Source: Betaproteobacteria bacterium (GTDB taxonomy: Bacteria; Bdellovibrionota_B; Oligoflexia; Silvanigrellales; Silvanigrellaceae). Taken from it: a stretch of 64,000 nucleotides of DNA. Positions 17,372-26,542 of this stretch are shown one piece after another (position 1 is the first letter of the stretch; every line of letters starts with the position of its first letter). The notes beneath the pieces were generated by a model. It was given only the letters and a program-made list of their open reading frames with translations. It made no database searches and was not told where the DNA came from. The stretch spans positions 124,001-188,000 of the forward strand of contig VGHE01000005.1 of the NCBI GenBank assembly GCA_016868315.1, written 5' to 3'. The translations under genes were made by a program, and so were the position numbers.

Positions 17372-18702
17372 GTTGGGCTCCGTTCCGTTGTGGGACCAAA
17401 CTTCGGCTCAGCCGAAGTGTCCTTGCCTGAGAACAGAAGCGAATCGTAGCGTTGTGTCGCCAACTGTGCGCTAACCTGCCGAACGGTTTCAAGAGCGACG
17501 CCCACTACGATGAGCAAACTCGTTCCACCGACGAACAACGACTCGGAGAAGCCACCCGTAACAACCTGGGGAATCAAACACACCAGGTTCATGTACAGAG
17601 CACCTGCGAGAGTCAGCCGGGTCACCACCATATCCAATGCCTCGGCGGTTTCCGTGCCCGGACGAATTCCTGGGATGTATGCGTTCTGCTTCTTCAGATT
17701 CTCAGCAATGTCGTCCGGCTTGAACGTAATTGAAGTGTAGAAATAGCAGAAGAACAACACGAGGAATGCAAACAAAACATTGTGCAACCACTGATTCGGG
17801 TACAACGCCGCCATCCAAGGACTTTCGGAGCGACCGAAAAAACCACCAAAAGAAAGCGGTACCGCAAGAATAGTACTTCCAAAAATAGCCGGAATAACAC
17901 CTGCCATATTCACCTTCAAAGGAAGGTGCGTCGATTGGCCTGACATCACACGGTTACCCACCAATCGCTTCGCATAATGCACAGCGATCTTTCGGTAGCT
18001 CTGCTCGATGAACGCAATTCCAAAGACCGTGGCCACCAGAAAGACCAAGAAGCCCAAAGCGGTCACAACAGTCATGGTGTTTTCGCGCAACGCGACTACA
18101 ACAGCTCCCAACCCACTTGGAAAATAGGCGACGATACCTGCAAAAATAATGAGAGAGGTGCCGTTTCCGATGCCCTTCTCGGTGATTTGCTCACCAAGCC
18201 ACATCACGAAACAGGTACCACTTGTCAGAAGAAGTGCAGCAAGAATTCTGAATGAAAATCCGGGATCAAGAACCGCAGCACCTGCCGCAGTTTCCGGAGC
18301 ACTCTCGAGCGCAGTTGCGGCCAGGTAACCCTGGAGCACTGCGATGACAACCGCCAAAGTGCGTGTGATGCGGTTGATTTTCTGCCGCCCCACTCCGCCT
18401 TCTTTCTGCAGCTGTTCAAGCGAAGGAACCACCACAGTCATCAACTGGATGATAATGCTTGCCGAGATATAGGGCATGATGCCCAACGCGAAAATCGAAA
18501 ACTGGTTGAGGGCTCCACCTGAAAACATGTTCAACATTTTCAGAAGGCCGCCCGAATTCTGGCTGGCGAGTTCCACGAGCGCTTTGGTGTTCACCCCCGG
18601 AGTCGGAATGTGCACGCCCAAACGAAAAACCAACAAAGCCATCAGAGTGAACAACACTCTTTTCAACAATAAGTTCTCACCGCTTTCTTCGGCAAGTGCC
18701 AT
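17368..18702 (-). CDS. secY: Protein translocase subunit SecY
   Basis: 444 residues with about ten hydrophobic segments, the expected topology of the translocation channel. Motifs include RLGVHIPTPGVN after the first membrane segment, MPYISASIIIQLM, and a cytosolic loop with KIAVHYAKRLVG. Preceded by GAGGAG overlapping the rplO stop region, eight bases after rplO, and coupled to adk downstream. secE is not found in this window. Confidence 0.97.
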   Translation of the reverse strand: MALAEESGENLLLKRVLFTLMALLVFRLGVHIPTPGVNTKALVELASQNSGGLLKMLNMFSGGALNQFSIFALGIMPYISASIIIQLMTVVVPSLEQLQKEGGVGRQKINRITRTLAVVIAVLQGYLAATALESAPETAAGAAVLDPGFSFRILAALLLTSGTCFVMWLGEQITEKGIGNGTSLIIFAGIVAYFPSGLGAVVVALRENTMTVVTALGFLVFLVATVFGIAFIEQSYRKIAVHYAKRLVGNRVMSGQSTHLPLKVNMAGVIPAIFGSTILAVPLSFGGFFGRSESPWMAALYPNQWLHNVLFAFLVLFFCYFYTSITFKPDDIAENLKKQNAYIPGIRPGTETAEALDMVVTRLTLAGALYMNLVCLIPQVVTGGFSESLFVGGTSLLIVVGVALETVRQVSAQLATQRYDSLLFSGKDTSAEPKFGPTTERSPT

Positions 18703-18709
18703 CGCGTCC

Positions 18710-19132
18710 TTACTCCTCGATCTTTACGCCAGCGGCGCCGAGTTTTTCGCGTGTAGTCCCTGACACGCGGATGGATTTCACGACCTTGAGCGACTTTGGA
18801 ACATCGCCCACGGACAGGAGCTTCACAATCGCCTTCTCACCGGCAACGTTAACTCCGTCAAGCACACCAGCCTCAATGTAAGGCTCTACGTCGCGGAGAT
18901 TCAGTGCAAACACTTCAATGGCATGCACGTTAGTGAAGCCACGCTTGGGAAGACGACGGTAAAGAGGGGTCTGACCGCCTTCAAAACCAGGGCGAATTCC
19001 GCCACCAGCGCGAGCCGTTTGACCCTTACCACCGCGTCCACCGGTTTTACCGAGACCACTTCCAGGTCCACGGCCGAGGCGACGTCTATCTTTGGTAGCG
19101 CCATCATTGGGGCGCAAATCTTGCATTCTCAC
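18710..19132 (-). CDS. rplO: 50S ribosomal protein L15
   Basis: 140 residues. It contains the Gly/Arg-rich N-terminal tail (RRLGRGPGSGLGKTGGRGGKGQ) and GGQTPLYRRLPKRGF. The GTG start at 19132 has GAGGTGA at ideal spacing; an ATG six bases later would give a product two residues shorter. It lies between rpmD and secY. Confidence 0.96.
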   Translation of the reverse strand: MRMQDLRPNDGATKDRRRLGRGPGSGLGKTGGRGGKGQTARAGGGIRPGFEGGQTPLYRRLPKRGFTNVHAIEVFALNLRDVEPYIEAGVLDGVNVAGEKAIVKLLSVGDVPKSLKVVKSIRVSGTTREKLGAAGVKIEE

Positions 19133-19142
19133 AATTCACCTC

Positions 19143-19340
19143 TTACTCAGCGGGTTCGACTTTGACCCACTGAATGACCTTGTTAACTTGGCCAAGAATG
19201 GGGTTGAGATTCGGAAGCACGCGTGACTGGCCAATCTTCTTGAGGCCAAGTGAAACGAGCGTCCGCTTCTGTGTTTCTGAACGACCTGCTGAGCTTCTCA
19301 ACAGGGTGACTTTGATGTTTTTAGTATTAAGGCTATTCAT
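19143..19340 (-). CDS. rpmD: 50S ribosomal protein L30
   Basis: 65 residues from the ATG at 19340, which has GAGG six bases upstream; an ATG at 19352 lacks a good site and overlaps rpsE. The L30 core is visible (IKVTLLRSSAGRSETQKRT, LGLKKIGQSRVLPN, GQVNKVIQWVKVEP). It follows rpsE in the usual order. Confidence 0.95.
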   Translation of the reverse strand: MNSLNTKNIKVTLLRSSAGRSETQKRTLVSLGLKKIGQSRVLPNLNPILGQVNKVIQWVKVEPAE

Positions 19341-19348
19341 GGCCGACC

Positions 19349-19828
19349 TCATTTACGTGCGTTGACGTATTCTTCGCGTGTTGTCAGCTGGCGCAAACCT
19401 GCGAACGTTGCCTTAACAACGTTGTGCGGGTTGCGGCTTCCCTGGATTTTCGCCATCAGGTTGGGAATACCAGCGAGCTCAGCAATGGCACGCACAGCGC
19501 TTCCTGCCACGATTCCTGTACCATCTGGAGCTGGGCTCATAAGAAGCTTGCTTGCGCCGAACTTGGACTGAACCATGAATGGAATGGTTTGGTTCTCAAG
19601 CGGAACGCTCACGAGAGACTTCTTGGCCTGAGCAACTGCCTTGCGAACAGCCTCTGGCACTTCACCGGCCTTACCGAGACCGAATCCAACAGTTCCTTCT
19701 TTATCGCCGACGACCACGAGAGCCGAAAAGCTCATGCGACGTCCGCCTTTCACCGTTTTAGAAACGCGTGCAACACTGACCACACGATCTTCAAAGCGGT
19801 CTTTTTTCTCTTCAGTTCTAACCTGCAT
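19349..19828 (-). CDS. rpsE: 30S ribosomal protein S5
   Basis: 159 residues. Motifs: EDRVVSVARVSKTVKGGRRM, GDKEGTVGFGLGKAGEVPEA and GTGIVAGSAVRAIAELAGI. S5 lines the mRNA entry channel and helps decoding accuracy. AAGGAG precedes the ATG. Confidence 0.97.
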   Translation of the reverse strand: MQVRTEEKKDRFEDRVVSVARVSKTVKGGRRMSFSALVVVGDKEGTVGFGLGKAGEVPEAVRKAVAQAKKSLVSVPLENQTIPFMVQSKFGASKLLMSPAPDGTGIVAGSAVRAIAELAGIPNLMAKIQGSRNPHNVVKATFAGLRQLTTREEYVNARK

Positions 19829-19848
19829 GACCTACTCCTTGACCTTCC

Positions 19849-20211
19849 TTAGAATTTCAAACCGGATTCACGAGCAGAGTCCGCCAGAACCTGGACGCGG
19901 CCGTGGTAGCAGAAGCCATTACGATCGAAGACAACCTCTGTGAGGCCGATCTTTTTCGCTCTCTCTGCAATAGTGGCGCCAACCTTCTTAGCCATGTCCT
20001 TACCACGAAGACCCGTGGTTCGGATGGAGCTCTCGAAAGAAGTTGCCGATGCCAAAACCTTTTGCGCTTTGTCATCAATCAACTGAACTTGGATGTGCCG
20101 AGCGCTTCTGAAAATACACAGGCGCGGCTTGCTGAGGTCATTCATGCGACGACGCCAGAAGCGCATCTTGCGAAGCTCACGCACACGACGTCTGTTCACA
20201 ACACGATACAT
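19849..20211 (-). CDS. rplR: 50S ribosomal protein L18
   Basis: 120 residues with the L18 features RPRLCIFRS-like KPRLCIFRSARHIQVQLID, ATSFE and the C-terminal RVQVLADSARESGLKF. L18 binds 5S rRNA together with L5. GAGGAG lies six bases upstream of the ATG. Confidence 0.97.
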   Translation of the reverse strand: MYRVVNRRRVRELRKMRFWRRRMNDLSKPRLCIFRSARHIQVQLIDDKAQKVLASATSFESSIRTTGLRGKDMAKKVGATIAERAKKIGLTEVVFDRNGFCYHGRVQVLADSARESGLKF

Positions 20212-20258
20212 AATGTTCTCCTCGTCGCCTGCTCACATACAGGCGGACATATTCACGT

Positions 20259-20795
20259 TCACTTCTTACCAGATGACTTACCGACTTTGGTCACGATCAC
20301 TTCGCCAGAGTAGCGAATACCCTTGCCGTGATAGGGCTCGGGAGCGCGCACTGCGCGAACTTGAGCCGCAACGCGACCGACCAACTCTTTGTCGGGACCA
20401 GCGACAGAAACCTTGCCCGCTTTATCGACATCGAATGCGATGCCTGCAGGAGGGGTCATGCTGACAGGGTGGGAATATCCCACTGTCAACGTGAGGTTCT
20501 TGCCAGCCATGGCGGCACGGTAACCCGTACCAACCAGCTCGAGCTGTCTTGTGTACCCAGTCGTCACGCCTTCGACCATGTTGGCCAGAAGGGTTCTGTA
20601 GAGTCCCCAGAAGTTAGCTCCGTCTTCGATTGCAGGCTGAACCGCAATCTCTGCGCCTGTCTGGCTCAGCTTGATGCGGCCAAATGTGTCGCGCTTGAGG
20701 GAGCCCTTAGGTCCATTCACTTCCAGAACGGAGCCGTTCAACTTAACGGTTACGCCGTTTGGAATTTTAATAGGCTGTTTACCGATTCTTGACAT
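20259..20795 (-). CDS. rplF: 50S ribosomal protein L6
   Basis: 178 residues, the standard length. It begins MSRIGKQPIKIPNGVTV, has LLANMVEGVTTGYTRQLELVGTGYRA, and ends with the L6 signature PEPYHGKGIRYSGE. L6 sits near the factor-binding site of the large subunit. Confidence 0.98.
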   Translation of the reverse strand: MSRIGKQPIKIPNGVTVKLNGSVLEVNGPKGSLKRDTFGRIKLSQTGAEIAVQPAIEDGANFWGLYRTLLANMVEGVTTGYTRQLELVGTGYRAAMAGKNLTLTVGYSHPVSMTPPAGIAFDVDKAGKVSVAGPDKELVGRVAAQVRAVRAPEPYHGKGIRYSGEVIVTKVGKSSGKK

Positions 20796-20824
20796 AAATC
20801 ACACTCACTTCCTTCAGCTGCAGA

Positions 20825-21223
20825 TCACCAAACCTGAGCCAAAATTTCACCGCCAACCTTCTCAGCACGCGCAGTCGCATCAGTCATGACGCCCTTTGGT
20901 GTAGAGACAATGGCGAGCCCCAGTCCAGCGCGCACAGGTTTCAACTTTGCAACGCTCGAGTACACGCGGCACCCAGGCTTGGACACACGAGCCAAACCAC
21001 GGATGGCAGGAGCGCCACTCTCGCTGTACTTCACAGCGATTTTGATTTTGCCTTGACCATTGTCACGGATAAGGCGGAAACCACGGATGAAGCCTTCGGC
21101 CTCGAGAATCTTGGTGATTTCAACCTTCAACTGGCTCGCGGGAACTACGGCGTAGCGCAGGCCGGCAGAGCTTGCGTTGCGAACGCGAGTCAACATATCT
21201 GCAATTGGATCTGTCGTATTCAT
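20825..21223 (-). CDS. rpsH: 30S ribosomal protein S8
   Basis: 132 residues: DPIADMLTRVRNAS at the N-terminus and the C-terminal GLGLAIVSTPKGVMTDATAR with the S8 RNA-binding STP-KG motif. S8 is a primary 16S rRNA binder and in some bacteria represses the spc operon. GAGGTGA precedes the ATG. Confidence 0.98.
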   Translation of the reverse strand: MNTTDPIADMLTRVRNASSAGLRYAVVPASQLKVEITKILEAEGFIRGFRLIRDNGQGKIKIAVKYSESGAPAIRGLARVSKPGCRVYSSVAKLKPVRAGLGLAIVSTPKGVMTDATARAEKVGGEILAQVW

Positions 21224-21234
21224 TTTACTTCACC

Positions 21235-21420
21235 TCACCAGCTGGCCTTGATCATGCCTGGAATTTGGCCGTTGAGAGCCAACTTTCTCAAGCACAGACG
21301 GCAAACACCGAAATCACGGTAGTAAGCTCTTGGACGTCCACACTGGTTGCAACGGTTGTGTGCGCGCGTGGAGAACTTCGGTTTCTTATTCGCTTTGTTG
21401 ATCATTGCTAAGCGTGCCAT
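21235..21420 (-). CDS. rpsN: 30S ribosomal protein S14, zinc-binding short form
   Basis: 61 residues, the short S14 form, with two Cys-x2-Cys pairs (CNQC and CRLC) that bind zinc. It starts [19 protein letters not shown] and ends [11 protein letters not shown]. It lies between rplE and rpsH. Confidence 0.97.
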   Translation of the reverse strand: MARLAMINKANKKPKFSTRAHNRCNQCGRPRAYYRDFGVCRLCLRKLALNGQIPGMIKASW

Positions 21421-21430
21421 CGTTCAAACC

Positions 21431-22069
21431 TCACTTACGGAATGGCATGTCGAGAAGACTGAGCAGCTCGCGCGCGGCTTCGTCGGTCTTCGCAGACGTT
21501 ACGATTGTGATGCTCAGGCCGCGTGATTTGTCGACCTTGTCAGCTTCGATTTCGGGGAAGATAATTTGCTCGCGCAAACCCAAAGAGTAGTTCCCGCGAC
21601 CGTCAAAGCTGTTCAGGGACACGCCACGGAAGTCACGTACGCGTGGCAGAGCAACGTTAACAAGGCGATCGTAGAATTCGAACATTCTCTCGCGACGAAG
21701 AGTCACGGAAGCGCCAATGGGCATCCCTGCGCGCAGCTTAAACGACGCGATGGACTTCTTCGCACGGGTGATCAGGGGCTTCTGGCCGGTGATCATCTCG
21801 AGCTCAGCAGCTGCCGACTCGAGGGCTTTGATGTTCTGGGTTGCTTCACCCTGGCACGTGTTCACCACGATCTTCACGATCTTTGGCAACTGCATGGGAT
21901 TCGTGTCTGTGTGACGCTTCTTAAGTTCAGGAAGAACGCTCTTCGCGAACTTCTCTTGGTAGCGAGGCTTCGCTCCCTTGACGTGCTCACCGCGAGCAAC
22001 AACTGCCGCAGCGTCAGCACCTTTCTTGCCGCCAGATTTCTTGGCTGGCGCGTTCTTATCGGTAGCCAT
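21431..22069 (-). CDS. rplE: 50S ribosomal protein L5 with N-terminal extension
   Basis: 212 residues, about 30 longer than the common 179. The extra N-terminus is Lys/Ala-rich ([18 protein letters not shown]). The L5 body follows: [56 protein letters not shown] and a C-terminal [23 protein letters not shown] precedes this ATG, supporting the long form. Its start is only 2 bases from the rplN stop, so the usual rplX is absent. Confidence 0.96.
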   Translation of the reverse strand: MATDKNAPAKKSGGKKGADAAAVVARGEHVKGAKPRYQEKFAKSVLPELKKRHTDTNPMQLPKIVKIVVNTCQGEATQNIKALESAAAELEMITGQKPLITRAKKSIASFKLRAGMPIGASVTLRRERMFEFYDRLVNVALPRVRDFRGVSLNSFDGRGNYSLGLREQIIFPEIEADKVDKSRGLSITIVTSAKTDEAARELLSLLDMPFRK

Positions 22070-22071
22070 AA

Positions 22072-22449
22072 TTACAAGACCTCCGGAGCGAGACTGATGA
22101 TTTTGCCGCAGTTACGTGCACGCAGTTCACGTGCAACTGGTCCGAAAATACGCGTACCAATGGGTTCGCGCTCGTTCTTCACGATTTTCACAAGCACAGC
22201 TGCATTTTCATCAAAGCGAATGCTCGAGCCGTCAACGCGCGAGACTTCCTTTTTGCATCTAACTACGATGGCCTTGTGAACTTCACCTTTCTTCACACGG
22301 CCTCCCGGCACAGCATCTCTGACCGAAACGACGATAAGGTCACCAACGCGCGCGTAACGACGGAATGAACCGCCCATCACGCGAATGACGTTGAGTGATC
22401 GCGCTCCGCTGTTATCAGCTGCTACCAGGATGGATTCCGGTTGAATCAC
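22072..22449 (-). CDS. rplN: 50S ribosomal protein L14
   Basis: 125 residues with a GTG start behind GAGGTG. The signature [19 protein letters not shown] and the region [23 protein letters not shown] mark L14, which lies on the intersubunit face near the factor-binding site. It is followed directly by rplE. Confidence 0.97.
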   Translation of the reverse strand: MIQPESILVAADNSGARSLNVIRVMGGSFRRYARVGDLIVVSVRDAVPGGRVKKGEVHKAIVVRCKKEVSRVDGSSIRFDENAAVLVKIVKNEREPIGTRIFGPVARELRARNCGKIISLAPEVL

Positions 22450-22474
22450 GATACACCTCTTAAATTCTCAACGA

Positions 22475-22729
22475 TTAAATTACGGAAACGACTTTCCAGC
22501 TCTTTGTCTTCGAAATACGGCGGCAGGGAAGAATCATAACTTCTTTACCCACGACAACCGGCGCTCCGGTGGAATCCACATGCAGCGAGATTTCACGGCG
22601 CAGGCGTTTGCCATAGCGAGGAGCCACGACAACGCGTGGAACTTCAACTTTGGCTGTCTTGCCATCCTTAGAAAGTCCGACAACGCGGGCTCTCACAGGG
22701 TTCTTGGTTACATTATCTGTTGTTGTCAC
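22475..22729 (-). CDS. rpsQ: 30S ribosomal protein S17
   Basis: 84 residues, GTG start with GAGGAG six bases upstream. OB-fold motifs: RARVVGLSKDGKTAKVEVPR, RYGKRLRREISLHVDS and GKEVMILPCRRISKTKSWKVV, although the usual H-K of the K-Y-x(4)-R-x(4)-H segment is altered. Primary 16S rRNA binder. Confidence 0.95.
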   Translation of the reverse strand: MTTTDNVTKNPVRARVVGLSKDGKTAKVEVPRVVVAPRYGKRLRREISLHVDSTGAPVVVGKEVMILPCRRISKTKSWKVVSVI

Positions 22730-22739
22730 AGCCTACTCC

Positions 22740-22937
22740 TCACTTCTTCTTCTGGTTGGCGCTCACGGCGCGACCCAACGTACGCAATTCGCGGCGCAGC
22801 TGAACCGGACCTTTGCCCGACTGAATGACGCTCGGGTCGAGGGAAACGCGGAACTTCACGAGCTCCTTAGCCAATTCCTTCTTGCGAGCGGCAGCATCAG
22901 CTGCTGAAACCGTTTCTTTAGCCTTCTTCGAGCTCAT
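22740..22937 (-). CDS. rpmC: 50S ribosomal protein L29
   Basis: 65 residues from the ATG at 22937, whose first base is the last base of the rplP stop (TAATG). The protein is a Lys/Ala-rich helical hairpin with the L29 end IQSGKGPVQLRRELRTLGRA. L29 lies at the peptide exit tunnel. The sequence is divergent; the position between rplP and rpsQ supports the call. Confidence 0.92.
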   Translation of the reverse strand: MSSKKAKETVSAADAAARKKELAKELVKFRVSLDPSVIQSGKGPVQLRRELRTLGRAVSANQKKK

Positions 22938-23362
22938 TAGACCTCCCAAACCTTAGCTGCACGCGAAACAACGCGTGTCTTGAACGGGAGCTTCGCAGCT
23001 GCAAGCTCGAACGCTTCTTGCGCGAGATTTTCAGGAATACCCTGAATTTCGAACAGTACGCGACCCGCACGAATCGGAGCTACCCAGTGATCCAAGCCAC
23101 CCTTACCGGAACCCATACGAGTTTCTGCCGGCTTCTTAGTGATCGGCTTGTCGGGGAACACCCGAATCCACACCTTACCACCACGCTTAATGTGACGAGT
23201 CAAGGCAATTCGGCTTGCTTCGATTTGGCGAGAAGTTAGCTTGCCAGGTTCAATCGCCTGAAGAGCAAAGTCCCCAAAATCCACGGTGTTACAACGGTTT
23301 GCTACACCTTTAATGCGTCCCTTGTGGGACTTACGAAATTTAACTTTCTTTGGAGCCAACAT
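22937..23362 (-). CDS. rplP: 50S ribosomal protein L16
   Basis: 141 residues: [47 protein letters not shown] and the C-terminal ALAAAKLP-like [15 protein letters not shown]16 contacts the elbow of A-site tRNA. It starts 6 bases after rpsC. Confidence 0.98.
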   Translation of the reverse strand: MLAPKKVKFRKSHKGRIKGVANRCNTVDFGDFALQAIEPGKLTSRQIEASRIALTRHIKRGGKVWIRVFPDKPITKKPAETRMGSGKGGLDHWVAPIRAGRVLFEIQGIPENLAQEAFELAAAKLPFKTRVVSRAAKVWEV

Positions 23363-23368
23363 TGTCCA

Positions 23369-24061
23369 TCACTCCTCATTCGAGCGAGGCGTACGGCTTT
23401 CCTTGCCCGGAACAGCCTTGCCAAAGATTTCGTTTTTGAAGATCCACACTTTCACGCCGATGATCCCGTACGTGGTGAGAGCTTCAGCAGTCGCGTAATC
23501 GATGTCAGCGCGGAGAGTGTGGAGAGGAACGCGACCTTCCATATACCACTCTGTACGAGCCATTTCGGCACCGTTCAGACGGCCAGAAACACGAACCTTG
23601 ATACCCTTAGCGCCAGCCTTCATTGCTGACTGCATAACCTTGCGCATCGCACGGCGGAAAGAAATACGCTTCTCGAGCTGCTGAGCAACGTTGAGCGCGC
23701 TCCACTGAGCGTTCGTATCCGCGTTCTTCACTTCGAAAATGTCAACCTTCACAGCACGCTCAGGCTGCTTGAGCAGACCCTTGATTTCGTCCCTGAGGAT
23801 TTCGATTCCCTTACCCTGCTTGCCGATGATGCGGCCAGGCTTGGCTGTATAGATTTTCACCAACAGCTGTTTAGCAGCGCGTTCGATCTCGATTTTCGAG
23901 ATGCCGGCTACATCAACTGAGCCATACTTCTTCGTAACGAACTTACGAACGTTCAGGTCTTCATTGAGATAGCGCGCAAAATCACGCTGACTATACCAAC
24001 GGGAATCCCAAGTTTTGTTGATTCCCAAACGCAAACCAATTGGATTTACTTTCTGTCCCAC
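23369..24061 (-). CDS. rpsC: 30S ribosomal protein S3
   Basis: 230 residues from a GTG at 24061, giving the canonical [13 protein letters not shown] start; GAGGGG lies eight bases upstream. The KH domain has [17 protein letters not shown], and the C-terminal domain has [14 protein letters not shown] and [14 protein letters not shown]3 forms the mRNA entry helicase with S4 and S5. Confidence 0.97.
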   Translation of the reverse strand: MGQKVNPIGLRLGINKTWDSRWYSQRDFARYLNEDLNVRKFVTKKYGSVDVAGISKIEIERAAKQLLVKIYTAKPGRIIGKQGKGIEILRDEIKGLLKQPERAVKVDIFEVKNADTNAQWSALNVAQQLEKRISFRRAMRKVMQSAMKAGAKGIKVRVSGRLNGAEMARTEWYMEGRVPLHTLRADIDYATAEALTTYGIIGVKVWIFKNEIFGKAVPGKESRTPRSNEE

Positions 24062-24074
24062 TGCAAATCCCCTC

Positions 24075-24398
24075 TCAACCAAGTGCCAAGCGAACTGTAA
24101 GGTGTGACGTTTTCTTCGTCACTGGCGATGCACGACCCTGTGCGCGAGGCATATAGGTCGTCCGACGCGGACCTTCGTTCACCACCAAGTCAGCCACAAC
24201 TGCATTCGCAGCCAATTCCCGAGGGAGTTGTGCCATAGCAGACTTGATTAGTTTAATAGTTGCCACCGAACCGGCGCGGCGTTCAGCACTGAGAAGTGCA
24301 ACTGCAGCTGCCGCTGTTTTGCCCTTAACCAATGGACGAAGCAGTCGCGCTTTGCGGGGCGTGCACCGTGCAGCGTAATGTGTAGCTTTCGCGTTCAT
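24075..24398 (-). CDS. rplV: 50S ribosomal protein L22
   Basis: 107 residues from the ATG at 24398, which follows AAGGGGAGTG; the longer frame upstream overlaps rpsS and is not needed. L22 motifs: [41 protein letters not shown] and the tail [19 protein letters not shown]22 lines the exit tunnel. Confidence 0.96.
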   Translation of the reverse strand: MNAKATHYAARCTPRKARLLRPLVKGKTAAAAVALLSAERRAGSVATIKLIKSAMAQLPRELAANAVVADLVVNEGPRRTTYMPRAQGRASPVTKKTSHLTVRLALG

Positions 24399-24408
24399 AT
24401 CACTCCCC

Positions 24409-24684
24409 TTACTTCTTCTTCGCTGCCTTCTTATCGGCACCATGGCCGAAGAAGGTCCGCGTTGGCGCAAACTCACCGAGCTTGTGTCCAACCATGTTTT
24501 CATTGACATACACTGGAACGAACTTCTTGCCGTTGTGAACAGCGAAGGTCAAACCAACAAAATCTGGAACGATAGTCGAACGACGGCTCCAGGTTTTGAT
24601 GACTTTACCGGCGCCCTTGTTCTTCTCAGCCGCCTTCACGAGGTAGCCATCGACAAATGGTCCCTTTTTTAACGAACGTGGCAT
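24409..24684 (-). CDS. rpsS: 30S ribosomal protein S19
   Basis: 91 residues beginning [18 protein letters not shown], with [30 protein letters not shown] and [13 protein letters not shown]19 sits in the 30S head near S13. Confidence 0.98.
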   Translation of the reverse strand: MPRSLKKGPFVDGYLVKAAEKNKGAGKVIKTWSRRSTIVPDFVGLTFAVHNGKKFVPVYVNENMVGHKLGEFAPTRTFFGHGADKKAAKKK

Positions 24685-24698
24685 AAATCAAACCCCTC

Positions 24699-25532
24699 TT
24701 ACTTCTTCTTGCGGCGACTGATGATGAATTTGTCACTTGGACGAGCCGTACGACGAGTCTTGTAACCCTTCGCCAACTGGCCCCAAGGCGAACATGGATG
24801 ACGACCACCGGATGTACGGCCTTCACCACCACCCATTGGGTGGTCGATTGGGTTCATTGCAACACCGCGGACAGATGGGCGTACACCCTTCCAGCGCGCA
24901 CGGCCAGCTTTACCCAAGGAAACATTCATGTGGTCTGAGTTCGAAACAGTACCAATCGTCGCGTAGCAGTTCTCAGGGATCATGCGAAGCTCGCCAGAAG
25001 GCATACGCACCTGCGCATATCCTTCAATACGACCAACGAGAGTTGCTGAGCCGCCTGCACTGCGCACAAGCTTCGCGCCTGCACCAGGCTTCAGCTCGAT
25101 GCTGTGGATTGCTGTACCTGCAGGAATCTTGCGCATCGGAAGGCTGTTACCAGGCTTGATGTCCGCCTCTTCCGAGTTCATGATCTTGGTGCCAACGGTC
25201 ACACCGTTGGTGGCCAAATGATAACGGCGATCTCCGTCTTTGTACTGGACGAGAGAAATGAATGCTGTGCGGTTGGGATCATACTCAACGCTGGTCACAA
25301 CGCCTTCGATATTACGGCGTGCACGTTTCCAGTCGATGATACGATACTTGCGCTTGTTTCCACCGCCCTGATGACGAACCACAATACGGCCGTTGTTGTT
25401 GCGTCCCGCCTTCTTGGGCAGAGCTTCCAACAGGCCTTTGTAGGGCTCGTTCGTGGTCAATACTTCGCGGTACTTGATGTAGCTTTGGAACCGCGTGGTG
25501 GCCGTGTAAGGCCGCATCTGACGAATTGCCAT
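24699..25532 (-). CDS. rplB: 50S ribosomal protein L2
   Basis: 277 residues, standard length. Motifs: GRNNNGRIVVRHQGGGNKRKYR, NPIDHPMGGGEGR including the conserved histidine needed for peptidyl transfer-related function, and a C-terminal KTRRTARPSDKFIISRRKKK. L2 is required for subunit association. Confidence 0.98.
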   Translation of the reverse strand: MAIRQMRPYTATTRFQSYIKYREVLTTNEPYKGLLEALPKKAGRNNNGRIVVRHQGGGNKRKYRIIDWKRARRNIEGVVTSVEYDPNRTAFISLVQYKDGDRRYHLATNGVTVGTKIMNSEEADIKPGNSLPMRKIPAGTAIHSIELKPGAGAKLVRSAGGSATLVGRIEGYAQVRMPSGELRMIPENCYATIGTVSNSDHMNVSLGKAGRARWKGVRPSVRGVAMNPIDHPMGGGEGRTSGGRHPCSPWGQLAKGYKTRRTARPSDKFIISRRKKK

Positions 25533-25584
25533 ATACCTCTCCTAAGGGCACGATAGCGAGGTTTTTATCCGCGCCCTGAATTGA

Positions 25585-25911
25585 TTACTTACCCTGCTCG
25601 GTCGTTTCAGGCACCGAACTTGCCACAGGCAGAGTCTGACCGTCCTTCAACCGCACATATGCCTTCTTGTAGTTGGGAGCCTTCACCGTGACAGGACCAG
25701 CCTTCTTGCTGCGAGCCTTACGAGCAACGCGACCGCGGACGATAGATGTGTTGACGTCGAGGACGTCGACACCGAACACGCTTTTTACAGCCTTGCTCAC
25801 GTCAGCTTTGGTTGCCTTCTTAGCCACTTTAAGTGTGAAGACGTTTTGAGTTGAAAGCGTAACGGCTTTTTCACTCAAGATAGAACCGAGAATAACGAGA
25901 TCAGCGCGCAT
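25585..25911 (-). CDS. rplW: 50S ribosomal protein L23
   Basis: 108 residues: ILSEKAVTLSTQNVFTLKVAKKATKADVSKAVKSVFGVDVLDVNT and the basic loop RGRVARKARSKKAG. L23 docks trigger factor and SRP at the tunnel exit. The C-terminus has about 10 extra residues (SSVPETTEQGK). Confidence 0.97.
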   Translation of the reverse strand: MRADLVILGSILSEKAVTLSTQNVFTLKVAKKATKADVSKAVKSVFGVDVLDVNTSIVRGRVARKARSKKAGPVTVKAPNYKKAYVRLKDGQTLPVASSVPETTEQGK

Positions 25912-25922
25912 CTCTCACCCCT

Positions 25923-26519
25923 TTACTTTCCGAAACGGCGAGAGAGGATTTCCATCGCCTCTCCGGTCGCGACAAGTTTACGGCTCTCAACGATATCGAG
26001 AGCAGTGACTTGTTCTGGTTTCACGAGAACGACACCGCGAATGTTACGGATAGCGCGGAGTGTTGTTTCTGATGGATTCGAAAGGCAAACCAAAACCTTG
26101 CCGTAGTTTTCTTCAATTGGCTTGAAGAACTTGTACGCGTCTTTGGTTTTACCCGATGGAATGTCAAGTGCTCCGGTGAACACTTTTCCAGCCTTCACGC
26201 GATGCGCGAGAGCAATTTGGAGTGCAACATTTGCCATCTTTGTTGGGATAGCTTCGCGGTAGTCACGAGCTTTAGGACCATGCGCAACTCCGCCACCAAC
26301 ATGGAGAGGAGAAACGAATGAACCGCGGCGAGCGCTACCGGTTTTCTTCTGCTTGAAAGGTTTCTTGCCGGTTGATGCAACCATAGCACGGGTCTTCACA
26401 CCCACAGTGCCCTGGCGACGATTTGCGCGGTAAGCTTTGACAATTTGCCAAAGGGTGCCTTCGTTCTTCTCCGCACCTTCCGCCAACCAACTTGGTAATG
26501 TGTTTACTTGTGACAACAT
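25923..26519 (-). CDS. rplD: 50S ribosomal protein L4
   Basis: 198 residues from the ATG at 26519 (GAGG nine bases upstream). Motifs: YRANRRQGTVGVKTRAMVASTGKKPFKQKKTGSARRG in the tunnel loop, and ALDIVESRKLVAT near the end. In enterobacteria L4 represses the S10 operon; no such leader structure was identified here. Confidence 0.96.
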   Translation of the reverse strand: MLSQVNTLPSWLAEGAEKNEGTLWQIVKAYRANRRQGTVGVKTRAMVASTGKKPFKQKKTGSARRGSFVSPLHVGGGVAHGPKARDYREAIPTKMANVALQIALAHRVKAGKVFTGALDIPSGKTKDAYKFFKPIEENYGKVLVCLSNPSETTLRAIRNIRGVVLVKPEQVTALDIVESRKLVATGEAMEILSRRFGK

Positions 26520-26542
26520 CTCAGTGTTCCTCACTCGCCTAA

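Noticed and set aside
21566-22279. Plus-strand frame across rplE and rplN
   Set aside because: Antisense to ribosomal protein genes; no support.
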